From contig WQZN01000023.1 of the NCBI GenBank assembly GCA_009780695.1, forward strand, positions 1 to 34,751: 34,751 nt of DNA, written 5' to 3'. Each line of letters opens with the position of its first letter. Positions within the stretch are counted from its first letter, which is position 1. Positions 7,850-16,077 of this stretch are shown in pieces. Position numbers and translations under genes: made by a program. Source of the stretch: Microbacteriaceae bacterium (lineage in GTDB: Bacteria > Actinomycetota > Actinomycetes > Actinomycetales > Microbacteriaceae). Under the pieces are notes generated by a model. That model was given only the letters and a program-made list of their open reading frames with translations. It did no database searches and was not told the origin of the DNA.

Positions 7850-9252
7850 CAGGAGTTCGCCTGCGCCTTTTCGAGGTCGGACTGCATGCCGTCGAGGGCC
7901 GCCTTGGCGTTGCCGCTCGACAGCGCCTGAGTCGTGCGCTGGTTGAGCGAGGTGGCGAGCGCCTGGTAGTACGGCGGCGCCGAGATGGGAACGGAGCCGT
8001 TCAGCTGATCCCAGAACACCGACCAGTGCTCGGGGCCGGTCGTCTTGTACCGGTCGGCCGTCATCAGGGACTTGCGGGCCGGTGTGGTGACGTTGCCGGG
8101 GTAGACGATGTCGAAGGTCTCGGGTTGCACGAGCATCTTGACGACCTCCCACGCGAGGTCCTTCTTCTGCGAGGTGTTGAAGATGCCGTAGCCGCCGGCA
8201 CCGAACAACGACTTGTTGCTCTTCCACGTCGGGAAGGGCGCCACGTCGAAGCTTCCGGTCTTCATGCCGGCGTTGTGCAGGCCGCCCGCCCAGAAGCCGC
8301 CTCCGATCGTCATGCCGATCCGCCCCGAGGCGAACAGCCCCTGCAGGGTTCCGCCGCCACCGACATCCGGAGACGGCGAAAGCTTGGAGCGCTGCAACTC
8401 GATGACGTACTCGAGTGCTTCGACGGAGGGCGTCGCATTGGCCGTCGGCTGACCCCACTTCCAGCCGCCGCCGCGCCCCTGCGCGAGCGGGTTGCCGGCA
8501 TATGCCTTGTTCCAGAGCCAGTCGCCGCCGGAGTACTTGCCCTCCTCGAGCAGATTGCCGTTGTTGGCATACAGGAAGGAAGTCCAACTCCCCCAGAGCC
8601 GCACGACCCAGTCGAACGCGTTCGTGTTGGAGCCGAGCGAGGCGAGCTTCTGGGCGTTGTTGTAGAAGTCGTCCATCGTCCACCCGGCTGCCGGGGCGGA
8701 CAGCCCCGCCTTGGCGTAGAGGTTGGTGCTGTAGAACATGCTGCCCGCGTTGAAGCTGTCGGTCAGCTCGTAGAGGTGCCCCTGGTACATCATCGACTCG
8801 ACCAGCGCGGGGTGGACGTCATCGAAATAGCTCTGCAGCGAGCTCATGTCCTTGGTCACGTAGGTGTCGAGCGGAACGATCATCTGCTTGGCTGCCATCT
8901 GCTGCAGACCCTCGGTCGCGACGGACACGAGGTCCGGAGCGGAGCCGGCGGCGATCTGAGTGAGCACCTTGGCGATGAAGTCGTTCCAGTCGGTGCCGTT
9001 GATGCCGGTGATCTCGAGCGAAGCGCTCTTGTCGATCTTCTTGATCTGCGGCTCCAGCGCCTTCTGCAGCGTGGTCGCCGCGCTCTGCTGGCCGAAATAG
9101 AGCATCTTCAAGGCGCCGGAGGAACCGCTCCCTCCCGCACCTCCTGACGCGGTGCAGGCCGTGAGGGCGGCCAAACCCGTCAGCGCCGCACCCGCGCCGC
9201 CGAGCTTCAGCAACGTGCGCCGATCCATGTCGAGACCGAAGCTGCCGGTCAT
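7849..9252 (-). CDS. Sugar ABC transporter substrate-binding lipoprotein
   Basis: A 467-residue extracellular binding protein of the CUT1 family. The N-terminus has a twin-arginine-like start (DRRTLLKLGG) and a lipobox LTAC with lipidated C33, followed by a Gly/Ser-rich linker, so it is anchored to the outer face of the membrane. The mature part shows the usual type I sugar-binding fold pattern, for example the conserved segment GRIGMTIGGGFWAGG. A strong ribosome site, AGAGAGGAG, precedes the ATG at 9252. It is first in the importer operon and is transcribed divergently from a LacI-family gene. The ligand is most likely sucrose or fructooligosaccharides, judged only from the neighbours. Confidence 0.93.
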   Translation of the reverse strand: MTGSFGLDMDRRTLLKLGGAGAALTGLAALTACTASGGAGGSGSSGALKMLYFGQQSAATTLQKALEPQIKKIDKSASLEITGINGTDWNDFIAKVLTQIAAGSAPDLVSVATEGLQQMAAKQMIVPLDTYVTKDMSSLQSYFDDVHPALVESMMYQGHLYELTDSFNAGSMFYSTNLYAKAGLSAPAAGWTMDDFYNNAQKLASLGSNTNAFDWVVRLWGSWTSFLYANNGNLLEEGKYSGGDWLWNKAYAGNPLAQGRGGGWKWGQPTANATPSVEALEYVIELQRSKLSPSPDVGGGGTLQGLFASGRIGMTIGGGFWAGGLHNAGMKTGSFDVAPFPTWKSNKSLFGAGGYGIFNTSQKKDLAWEVVKMLVQPETFDIVYPGNVTTPARKSLMTADRYKTTGPEHWSVFWDQLNGSVPISAPPYYQALATSLNQRTTQALSSGNAKAALDGMQSDLEKAQANS

Positions 9253-9308
9253 AATTCGCTCCTCTCTGAGCGGTGGTCTGTCGGTTCCGCCTCATCGAAG
9301 ACCCGGAA

Positions 9309-9322
9309 CCAATACGTATTTG
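9309..9322. promoter_or_regulatory. LacI-type operator, proximal copy
   Basis: CCAATACGTATTTG is a near-palindrome around a central CG. Together with its flank (CGGAACCAATACGTATT from 9304) it is repeated in inverse orientation at 9355-9374. It lies just downstream of the -10 of the binding-protein promoter. Confidence 0.75.
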
Positions 9323-9330
9323 CTGGAGAC

Positions 9331-9359
9331 ACATAACCACAGGGTCGAGCGGATAGCAA
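9331..9359 (-). promoter_or_regulatory. Promoter of the fructan importer operon
   Basis: On the minus strand TTGCTA (complement of 9354-9359) and TTATGT (complement of 9331-9336) are separated by exactly 17 bases, a good sigma70-type arrangement. Operator copies cover its -35 and lie just past its -10, so repressor binding should block it. Confidence 0.65.
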
Positions 9360-9368
9360 TACGTATTG
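9357..9368. promoter_or_regulatory. LacI-type operator, distal copy
   Basis: CAATACGTATTG is a perfect 12-bp palindrome overlapping the -35 hexamer of the importer promoter. It lies 21 bases before the probable ribosome site of the lacI gene, so it may also control that gene. Its centre is 47 bp from the centre of the proximal copy. Confidence 0.8.
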
Positions 9369-9402
9369 GTTCCGTGACAAGATGGTTATGGAGGGAGAAC
9401 GG

Positions 9403-10461
9403 ATGACTGAGGGGAAGAAGCGCGCAGGCGGTGCACGCGCCGAGAACGAGCAGCGCCGCGTCACGATGAAGGACGTCGCCAAGCACGCCGGGGTCTCGCA
9501 GCCGACGGTGTCGTTCGTGCTCAACGACCGGCGCGACGTCTCCGTGGCCGCCGAGACGCGGGCGCGGGTCCTCGAGTCGGCCAGGATCCTCGACTTCCAG
9601 CCGAATCGGGCCGCACAGGCTCTGCGCTCCAACAACTCGTACACGATCGGGATCGTCGCGAGCCGCCTGGTCTCCCAGCCCTACGCAGGTCAGATCGTCC
9701 TCGGCGTCCAGCAGTCCGTGCAGCCGGCCGGATACGCGTGCGTCGTCGTCGAGCCGTCCGAGACCGCCGAAGCCGTCGGCGCGGCGGTCCGCAAGCTCGT
9801 GTCGCAGGGCGTCGCAGGCCTCATCTACGCCGCACCCGGGCCCGAACCCGTGCCTGCGGCGAGCGCCGCCAACGACGTGCGCACCCTGTTCGTCAACTGC
9901 TGGTCCGACGAAGTGACGGGCGACGCCCAGGTGTTCGCCGACGAGTACCAGGGCGGTCGCGACGCGGCCGCGGCGACCTTCGCGGCGGGGCACCGGAACG
10001 TCGTCTACCTCGGCGGCCCGGCAGGCGACTACGCCTGCAAGGAACGCGTGCGCGGCCTCGATGACGCAGCGCGGGCGGCCGGCATCGACCCGTCATCGAT
10101 TCCTCGCCTCTACGGCGATTACCAGATCGGCTCCGGATACAACCTGGCACTCGGCGTGCTGACGACCGAGGCGCCGACAGCCGTGATCTGCGGCAACGAC
10201 CGCATGGCGATCGGCGCGCTGATGGCCGCGCACTCGGCGGGCCTGAACTGCCCCGACGATGTCAGCATCGTCGGCTTCGACGATCAGCCTGATATCGCCG
10301 CCCAGCTGCATCCGCCGCTCACCACGGTCGCACTTCCTCATCTGCAGATGGGGATCAAGGCCGGCGAGCTCCTGCTCGCCGAGGACGAGCCCGAGCCGCT
10401 CCACCTCATCCCCTGCACCTACATCGCACGGGGTTCGCTGGCGGTGCCGCGCTCCCGATGA
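9403..10461 (+). CDS. LacI-family repressor of the fructan locus
   Basis: A LacI/GalR-type regulator of about 352 residues. The N-terminal helix-turn-helix reads VTMKDVAKHAGVSQPTVSFV, followed by the hinge helix NRAAQALRSNN and a periplasmic-binding-protein-like effector domain ending in GFDDQPDIAAQLHPPLTTVALP, a typical LacI C-terminal signature. The ATG at 9403 is chosen because GGAGGGAGA lies about seven bases upstream; an ATG at 9382 lacks one. It is divergent from the binding-protein gene, with the two CAATACGTATTG-like operators between them, and its stop overlaps the start of the downstream GH32 gene. The inducer is probably sucrose, fructose or a phosphorylated or oligomeric form, which is inference. 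Confidence 0.92.
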   Translation: MTEGKKRAGGARAENEQRRVTMKDVAKHAGVSQPTVSFVLNDRRDVSVAAETRARVLESARILDFQPNRAAQALRSNNSYTIGIVASRLVSQPYAGQIVLGVQQSVQPAGYACVVVEPSETAEAVGAAVRKLVSQGVAGLIYAAPGPEPVPAASAANDVRTLFVNCWSDEVTGDAQVFADEYQGGRDAAAATFAAGHRNVVYLGGPAGDYACKERVRGLDDAARAAGIDPSSIPRLYGDYQIGSGYNLALGVLTTEAPTAVICGNDRMAIGALMAAHSAGLNCPDDVSIVGFDDQPDIAAQLHPPLTTVALPHLQMGIKAGELLLAEDEPEPLHLIPCTYIARGSLAVPRSR

Positions 10462-11933
10462 CCGACATCGACGCCGACCCGCTCACCCATTTCCGCCCTG
10501 CTGACGGCTACGTGGGGGATGTGATCCCCTTCGAACACAACGGCACGGTCTGGCTCTACTACCTGCTCGACGAGCGCGCCGGGCGCCTGGCCGGAATGCC
10601 CTGGGCCGCTGTGACCACACGGGACTTCGTCCGCTTCGAAGACCGCGGCGTCGTCCTGCCCTCCGGCGGGCGGCATTCCGCGGACTTCGACTGCTACACG
10701 GGGAGCGTGGTCGAGGATGCCGGGGGCACCCTGCACCTGTTCTACACCGGCCACAACCCCGACATCCGCACACGCGACGGAGACGACCAGGTCGTCTGCC
10801 ACGCGACGTCCGAGGGCGACCCTGCGCGCTGGAAGAAGCACCCCGAGTGGACCTTCGGCGCGATGCCGGGGCACTCCGCGGCCGACTGGCGCGACCCCTT
10901 CGTGTTCCGCCCGTCGGACGACTCGCCGTGGCAGATGCTGCTCGCCGCGCGACGCGCCGATGCCCCCTACCGCCGATCGGGCACCGTGGCACGGCTGTTC
11001 TCGGACGACCTCATCACGTGGCGCACCGCCGAGCCGCTGTGGGACCCGCATCGCTTCATCGCTCAGGAATGTCCGGATGTCTTCCGCTGGGGCGAGTGGT
11101 GGTACCTGGTCTACTCCGAGTTCTCCGACTCGTTCCAGACCCGGTACCGCATGGCACGCACCCCGGACGGCCCCTGGATCGCCCCGGAACACGACACGGT
11201 CGACGGCCGTGCGTTCTACGCATCCAAGACGGTCGAGCTCGACGGCGACCGTTTCTTCATCGGATGGATCGCCAGCAAAGAGGGCGACCGCGACGACGGA
11301 GCATGGCAATGGGCGGGGACGATGGCCACACTGCAGGCCCATCAGCGTGCCGACGGCAGCCTGCGGTTCATGCTTCCCGCGGCGATCGTGGCGGACCACC
11401 CGTTCGGCGCGGGCGGGCGCTCCGACCTCGTCGACACGCTTCGCCCGCTCGACGATGCGGATGCGACGCCGGGAACCGGGGCCGCCACGCGGCACAGCAG
11501 CTGGCTCGGCCCCGTCGCGCCGGACAAGTGCGTGATCATCGCGGAGTTCGACATCCAGGCCGGAACCCATGCATGCGGGCTGCTCGTCCGTGCGAGCGCC
11601 GATGGGGAGACCGCGTATGTCCTGCGCCTCGAACCGCTGCGCCACCGACTGGTCTTCGACCGCTGGCCGCGTCGGCGCAGCGGCGGCGAGCAGTGGCAGA
11701 TCGACGGCGACGTGCCCCACGCCGTCGAGCTCGAACGGCCGGTGCAGCTGCCGCCCGGTCGGCACACCGTTCGCGTCCACCTCGACCGCGACATCCTCGT
11801 CGCCGTCGTCGATGACGAGGTCGCCCTCAGCACGCGGGTCTACGACCTGCCGGACGGACGCGTCGGTGTCTTCGCCACCGACGGCGAAGCCGAGCTCACG
11901 CGACTCGAGGTGCGCACACGCGATAGCCGATGA
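10458..11933 (+). CDS. GH32-family glycosidase of the GDxxPF type
   Basis: A 491-residue clan GH-J enzyme with a propeller and C-terminal beta-sandwich. The usual nucleophile motif NDPNG is replaced by GYVGDVIPF with D21 in the nucleophile position. The other two motifs are intact: WRDP with D146 and QECP with E204. This variant motif is known from a GH32 branch annotated as beta-fructosidase or levanase-like. No signal peptide is present, so it is cytoplasmic. Its ATG overlaps the stop codon of the lacI gene (ATGA), so enzyme and repressor are translationally coupled and probably autoregulated together. With the other GH32 enzyme of this locus it may split labour between chain types; the exact substrate is unknown. 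Confidence 0.85.
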   Translation: MTDIDADPLTHFRPADGYVGDVIPFEHNGTVWLYYLLDERAGRLAGMPWAAVTTRDFVRFEDRGVVLPSGGRHSADFDCYTGSVVEDAGGTLHLFYTGHNPDIRTRDGDDQVVCHATSEGDPARWKKHPEWTFGAMPGHSAADWRDPFVFRPSDDSPWQMLLAARRADAPYRRSGTVARLFSDDLITWRTAEPLWDPHRFIAQECPDVFRWGEWWYLVYSEFSDSFQTRYRMARTPDGPWIAPEHDTVDGRAFYASKTVELDGDRFFIGWIASKEGDRDDGAWQWAGTMATLQAHQRADGSLRFMLPAAIVADHPFGAGGRSDLVDTLRPLDDADATPGTGAATRHSSWLGPVAPDKCVIIAEFDIQAGTHACGLLVRASADGETAYVLRLEPLRHRLVFDRWPRRRSGGEQWQIDGDVPHAVELERPVQLPPGRHTVRVHLDRDILVAVVDDEVALSTRVYDLPDGRVGVFATDGEAELTRLEVRTRDSR

Positions 11934-12007
11934 GACGGGTTCCGCGATATGCGGCGCCCGTTCTTCGCAGGGTCGCGTGCCGACAGCCGCTCGGCTCTGA
12001 GCAGGCT

Positions 12008-12721
12008 TCAGACCGCGGTGGTCAGGGGCAGCTCGCGCGTGGCATCCCACGCCTCGGTCCAGCCGAGGTCGTCGAAGAGCGCGTCCAGCAACATCGCGGT
12101 GAAGCCCCAGACGAGGCGCACGCCGCCTGCGCCCGGCAGCAGGAAGCCGGGACCGCGCCATTCGTGGTCCCCGCGGCGGATGACGGTGACACCGCGGTTC
12201 GCGGGGTCGAGCAGGTCGGCGACCGGGGTGCGGAACACGGCCGCGCACTCGGCGCGGTCGACGGCCCAGACCGGTGACGGGCTCGTCCACCACCCCAGCA
12301 CGGGCGTGACGACATGCTGCGAGCGCTCCAGCGGCACCTCGCCGAGCGCGCCGAGCACCTCGACGCCGGCGAGGTCGAGCCCGGTCTCCTCATGGGCCTC
12401 GCGCAGCGCGGCGGCGACCGGGGACGCGTCATCCGCATCGATCCGACCGCCCGGGAAGGCGATCTGGCCGGGGTGCGAGCGCAGCGTCGAGGCGCGCTCG
12501 ACGAGCAGCACGTCGAGGTCGCGGGCCACCGCGGCGGCCTCGGCGTCGTGCACGCTCGGCGATGAGTCGAGGACGCCGAACAGCATCAGCACCGCGGCGG
12601 GGCGCCCCGGGGTCTCGAGCGCCGGACGCAGGGTGCTGAACCCGCCCGTGGCATCCGCCACGACGAAGTCGAGCAGCTCCGCCCGCGCGCCGCGCGCGCC
12701 CGTTGAACTCGCATCAGCCAT
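12008..12721 (-). CDS. Nudix hydrolase, CoA pyrophosphatase type
   Basis: A 237-residue Nudix protein. The segment LRSHPGQIAFPGG (about residues 80-92) is the signature that marks CoA-diphosphatase members. It is directly followed by the Nudix box ending in LREAHEETGL, whose glutamates bind the metal. Such enzymes cleave CoA and its derivatives to 3',5'-ADP and phosphopantetheine. The ATG at 12721 has no strong ribosome site. The gene converges with the GH32 gene across a 74-base gap and is probably unrelated to the sugar locus. Confidence 0.87.
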   Translation of the reverse strand: MADASSTGARGARAELLDFVVADATGGFSTLRPALETPGRPAAVLMLFGVLDSSPSVHDAEAAAVARDLDVLLVERASTLRSHPGQIAFPGGRIDADDASPVAAALREAHEETGLDLAGVEVLGALGEVPLERSQHVVTPVLGWWTSPSPVWAVDRAECAAVFRTPVADLLDPANRGVTVIRRGDHEWRGPGFLLPGAGGVRLVWGFTAMLLDALFDDLGWTEAWDATRELPLTTAV

Positions 12722-12753
12722 CTCGGTCAGGATACGTTCGGTCGGCCGCCCGT

Positions 12754-12834
12754 GCCGTCAGACACCGATTCGGTCGAAAAGCCCGACTCAGCCCCCGGTT
12801 TACCGTGCTTTGTGCCGAATCGGTGACTTCCGGC
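12754..12834. repeat. Inverted repeat upstream of the Nudix gene
   Basis: CACCGATTCGG (12763-12773) pairs perfectly with CCGAATCGGTG (12815-12825). The outer GCCG/CGGC ends also pair, with a 41-base centre that holds a further small inverted repeat (AAAGC/GCTTT). It fills most of the 176-base gap between the Nudix gene and the DUF1905 gene. It could terminate the latter or be a repeat element. Confidence 0.6.
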
Positions 12835-12897
12835 TCGCGAGGCGGCCCGTGCGGAAGAGCACGCCCGACCCGGCCGGCCTCAGGCGCTGCGGCAGAT

Positions 12898-13167
12898 TCA
12901 GCGGCGCACGATCGTCACGTGCACCGCGTCGCCCAGGTCTTTGCCGAGCGACTTCCGCACCTTCGCGCTCAGCGAGACCATGTGGCCGCCGCGGCCCGTG
13001 ACCATCGCGCCGACGTTCGACAGCACGACATCATCGACCGTCGCGTCGACGCGCACCGTCTTCTTCGTGCCGAAGAACTCGGCCGAGGCCGGGATCTCGA
13101 TGCAGCTCCAGAGATCGCCTTTGACATCGACGCCGATGGTGTTGTCGAACTCGAGCACGTCGGTCAT
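12898..13167 (-). CDS. DUF1905-domain protein
   Basis: A small protein of 89 residues whose whole length matches the DUF1905 pattern. It begins with a short beta stretch (LEFDNTIGVDVKGDLWSCIEIPASAEFFG) and ends with the barrel-like segment GGHMVSLSAKVRKSLGKDLGDAVHVTI. The function of this domain is not established; it also occurs fused to YdeI/OmdA-like domains. The ATG at 13167 gives a protein of the family's usual size; upstream in-frame starts would add a low-complexity Arg/Ala/Pro tail. The ribosome site is weak. It lies 40 bases after the next gene on the same strand and may be cotranscribed with it. Confidence 0.8.
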   Translation of the reverse strand: MTDVLEFDNTIGVDVKGDLWSCIEIPASAEFFGTKKTVRVDATVDDVVLSNVGAMVTGRGGHMVSLSAKVRKSLGKDLGDAVHVTIVRR

Positions 13168-13207
13168 GCGGCCAACGTAGTGCGCCCGAGGCGCCGACTG
13201 AAGCGCG

Positions 13208-13645
13208 TCAGACGCAGGCGCAGGTGCCGCTCGCCGAGAACTGGGTGAAGCACTCGGGGCAGACGCCGTAGCTCTTCTCCTCCGCGGCGACCGGGCGCCC
13301 CTGTGGGGTGGCGCGAACACGCGGCTCGCGGGGCTTGGCGACGACCGCGTCGACCGGGTGCTTGATGGCCCAGATGCTCTTCGGCTCGATGTACCAGTAG
13401 TCGCCCCAGGCGGCGGCGCGGATCACCTCGTCCTGCGAGATGAAGCCCGTCGTCGAACCGGGCATGATCTCGAGGTGCGGGCCGAAGCCGCGACGGCGGG
13501 CCTGGATGCCCTTGCCGTGCTCGTAGTAGGCCTTGATGCCGATGCGCGAGGTGAAGCGCTCGATCAGCTCGTGGTTCTCGGGCGGAAAGCCCTTGACGGC
13601 GAGAGCCTCCGCGAGTGATTCGAACCGTCGGAGTTCGCGTGCCAT
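13208..13645 (-). CDS. Conserved-looking protein of unknown function with Cys-rich C-terminus
   Basis: A 145-residue protein I cannot assign to a named family. It starts MARELRRFESLAEAL with GAAAGG upstream. It contains aromatic segments (AYYEHGKGIQ, WGDYWYIEPKSIW) and ends in CPECFTQFSASGTCACV. The CxxC...CxC spacing suggests a bound zinc or other metal. No signal peptide or membrane segment is present. It lies 72 bases after the ABC1 kinase gene and 40 bases before the DUF1905 gene, all on the minus strand. Codon use looks like that of its neighbours, so it is probably a real gene. Confidence 0.75.
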   Translation of the reverse strand: MARELRRFESLAEALAVKGFPPENHELIERFTSRIGIKAYYEHGKGIQARRRGFGPHLEIMPGSTTGFISQDEVIRAAAWGDYWYIEPKSIWAIKHPVDAVVAKPREPRVRATPQGRPVAAEEKSYGVCPECFTQFSASGTCACV

Positions 13646-13717
13646 GAGATCGCCTTTCCGTCGCCGCGGGTGCAAGAGCGGGACGTCCCATTCTCCTCGC
13701 CTCCGCTGGGCGTCGCC

Positions 13718-15397
13718 TCACCCCGCGCGCGGCCCCGAGCCGGCCAGCAGCGCGTAGCCCAGCGGCACGACCGAGACGCACATCAGCACGATGCCGAGCG
13801 GCGCGGCGGCCGGCAGCAGCAGGATGCCGCCGAGCAGCATCCCCGCGAACACCACGGCCCCGATCGCCCGCCTGATCAGCCGTTCGATGCGGTCGAGGCG
13901 CCGGTCGAGCACGGGGGTCGCGACCGTCGCCGCGCCCTCGTTGATGCGCGTGATGAGCGAGTCGATGCGCCCCGGCAGGCGGAAGAACATGCCCACGAGC
14001 GACACCGCCTCGCGCGCCGCCGCCGCGACCGCGTTGCCGCTCTCGTCGCGCAGCAGCCGCGTCGCGTACGGCTCGATCGCATCCCAGATGTTGAACTGCG
14101 GGTCGAGCGTGCTGCACACGCCCGAGGTGAGCGACATCGAGCGGATGACGAGCAGGAAGTCCTCGGGAAGCTGGAACGGCAGCGAGCGCACCACCGAGCC
14201 GAACTCGCGGCCGAAGTCGCGGAACTCGCGCTGGTCGACCTTGCGCAGCTGCGCGAAGCCCATGCCGCCGAAGCGGTCGAACAAGGTCGTCATCGCGCGC
14301 TCGAGCTCGGCGGTGTCGGTCGTGGGCAGCAGGATGCCGACATCCTTGATGCTCGCCACCAGCCCGCGGCCGTCGCGCGCCGCGACCGCGATGAGCAGCC
14401 GCCGCAGCCCGTCGCGCAGCTCGTCGGTGACCTCGCCCATCATGCCGAAGTCGATGAAGGTGAGCTTCCAGGCGGGGGTGGCCGCAGCCACCGGCGTCAC
14501 GAAGATGTTCCCCGGGTGCGGGTCGGCGTGGAAGTAGCCGTGGCCGAAGAGCTGCTCGAACATCACCTCGGCGAACACCGCGGCCACCTCGGCCGGGTCG
14601 ATGCCGGCGGCGCGCAGGCCCTCGACGTCGTTGATCTTGATCGCCGAGACATCCGACAGCGTCAGCACGCGCCGCGTCGTGCGCTCCCACACGACCTCGG
14701 GCACCGCGACGCGGCGGTCGCCCGCGAACAGCTCGCCGAAGCGCTCGGCGCCCGCGGCCTCGTGCAGGTAGTCGATCTCCTCCAGGCTCGTCGCCGCGAA
14801 CTCGCGCAGCAGCGCGCGCGGGTCGACGTGCTTCGACACGATGCGCAGATGGCTGAGCCAGCCGGCGACGCGCTGCAGCGCGGCGAGGTCGACATCCACG
14901 ATCTGGCGGATGCCCGGCCGCTGCACCTTGACGACCACGCGGTCGTACCCCATGTCGGCCGCATCGCGCGCGGCGAGGCGGGCGCGATGCGCCTGGCCGA
15001 GGGACGCCGCGGCCGCCGGCGCCTCGTCGAAGCCGCGGAACGCCTGCCCGAGCGGCACGCCGAGGTCCTCCTCGGCGAGTGCGCGGATGTCGGGGAACGC
15101 CGCGGGCGGCACCTCGTCCTGCAGCCCTGCGAGCTCGCTCGTGATCTCGGGCGGCAGCACGTCGAGGCGCGAGGACAGGAACTGGCCGACCTTGATCATG
15201 AGGCCGCCGAGCTCGACCGCGAGCACGTGGAAGCGCTGCGCGAGGCGCGTCATGCGCGCCGCCCGCCCCCGCTCCGCGAGGGCTCCGAGGCCGAGGCGCG
15301 GCAGCAGCACCTCGAACCACCACGTCTGTGCGAGCTCGGTCAGGGCGAAGCGCAGGATGCGGCGGTAGCGGGCGCGGGTGCCCGCGGCATCCGCCAT
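13718..15397 (-). CDS. ABC1/AarF/UbiB-family atypical kinase
   Basis: A 559-residue protein-kinase-like protein. Visible hallmarks are the KxGQ motif (KVGQ, residues 69-72), which replaces the normal P-loop, and the Ala-rich loop AAASLGQA. Also present are the conserved lysine in VVVKVQRPG (about K157), the catalytic loop HADPHPGN (290-297) and DFG (316-318). The last 60 residues form two membrane helices, placing it at the membrane. In Proteobacteria, UbiB supports ubiquinone synthesis. Actinobacteria use menaquinone, so the role here is open (quinone handling, lipid or stress related). The ATG at 15397 follows the padR stop by five bases, so it is very likely the target operon of that regulator. 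Confidence 0.9.
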   Translation of the reverse strand: MADAAGTRARYRRILRFALTELAQTWWFEVLLPRLGLGALAERGRAARMTRLAQRFHVLAVELGGLMIKVGQFLSSRLDVLPPEITSELAGLQDEVPPAAFPDIRALAEEDLGVPLGQAFRGFDEAPAAAASLGQAHRARLAARDAADMGYDRVVVKVQRPGIRQIVDVDLAALQRVAGWLSHLRIVSKHVDPRALLREFAATSLEEIDYLHEAAGAERFGELFAGDRRVAVPEVVWERTTRRVLTLSDVSAIKINDVEGLRAAGIDPAEVAAVFAEVMFEQLFGHGYFHADPHPGNIFVTPVAAATPAWKLTFIDFGMMGEVTDELRDGLRRLLIAVAARDGRGLVASIKDVGILLPTTDTAELERAMTTLFDRFGGMGFAQLRKVDQREFRDFGREFGSVVRSLPFQLPEDFLLVIRSMSLTSGVCSTLDPQFNIWDAIEPYATRLLRDESGNAVAAAAREAVSLVGMFFRLPGRIDSLITRINEGAATVATPVLDRRLDRIERLIRRAIGAVVFAGMLLGGILLLPAAAPLGIVLMCVSVVPLGYALLAGSGPRAG

Positions 15398-15402
15398 CGT
15401 GC

Positions 15403-15969
15403 TCAGTCCTGCGCGAGGATCGAGTAGAGCTTCCGGCGCGCCTCGTCGAGCACGGCGACCGCCTGCTGCACCTGCTCGGGGCTGCCCGAGCGGTGCACCT
15501 GGCCGACCGCCTGCGCGAGCTCGATGCCCGACTTGGGCAGTGCGCCCATGCCGGGGAACTCGCGGCCGGAGGCCTCCCACGGGGCGGGGCGGCCCGACGC
15601 CGCCTCGGCCTCGGCCTTGCCCTCGTCGGTCAGCGAGTAGGTCTTCCGGCCGTCCGACGCCTCGGCCGCGATGACGCCCTCATCGGCGAGCAGCTGCAGG
15701 GTCGGATAGACCGAGCCGGCGCTCGGCTTCCACGCGCCGCCGCTGCGCTTCTCGATCTCGGCGATGATCTGGTAGCCGTGCATCGACTGCTCGGCCAGCA
15801 GCGCGAGCACCGCCGCCCTCACGTCGCCGCGCGACATGCGCTGGCCGACCTTGGTCTCGAACACCGAGCGCAACTGCTCGAATGCGTCTGCAAGTGGCTG
15901 GCCGGGGCCGAACGCCCCGCCCCCGCCGAAACCGCGGGCCCCGAAGCCCGCGCCCGTGTAACCGCTCAT
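15403..15969 (-). CDS. PadR-family transcriptional regulator
   Basis: A 188-residue regulator with a Gly-rich N-terminal tail. The PadR winged helix spans about residues 45-115: VRAAVLALLAEQSMHGYQII, then WKPSAGSVYPTLQLLADEGVI and the wing DGRKTYSLTDEG. A C-terminal helix for dimerisation follows. The ATG at 15969 has a strong GGAGG site. It heads a cluster with the ABC1 kinase gene five bases downstream, and AT-rich inverted sequence in its promoter fits autoregulation, usual for PadR proteins. The ligand is unknown. Confidence 0.9.
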   Translation of the reverse strand: MSGYTGAGFGARGFGGGGAFGPGQPLADAFEQLRSVFETKVGQRMSRGDVRAAVLALLAEQSMHGYQIIAEIEKRSGGAWKPSAGSVYPTLQLLADEGVIAAEASDGRKTYSLTDEGKAEAEAASGRPAPWEASGREFPGMGALPKSGIELAQAVGQVHRSGSPEQVQQAVAVLDEARRKLYSILAQD

Positions 15970-16017
15970 GACGACCTCCTCGATGGATGTCCTGCCTGTG
16001 CTTGGCGCCCCACTGAC

Positions 16018-16040
16018 GACATATCACGATATATCGGTAT
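16018..16040. promoter_or_regulatory. Probable PadR operator
   Basis: This AT-rich patch in an otherwise GC-rich region contains the perfect palindrome CGATATATCG (16027-16036) next to a related half TATCACGATA. It lies about 55 bases before the padR start. PadR regulators usually bind AT-rich palindromes in their own promoters, so autoregulation is likely. Confidence 0.5.
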
Positions 16041-16077
16041 GCCGGTTTTGTCTCCGGTGAATCCGCCGTGGATCCGC

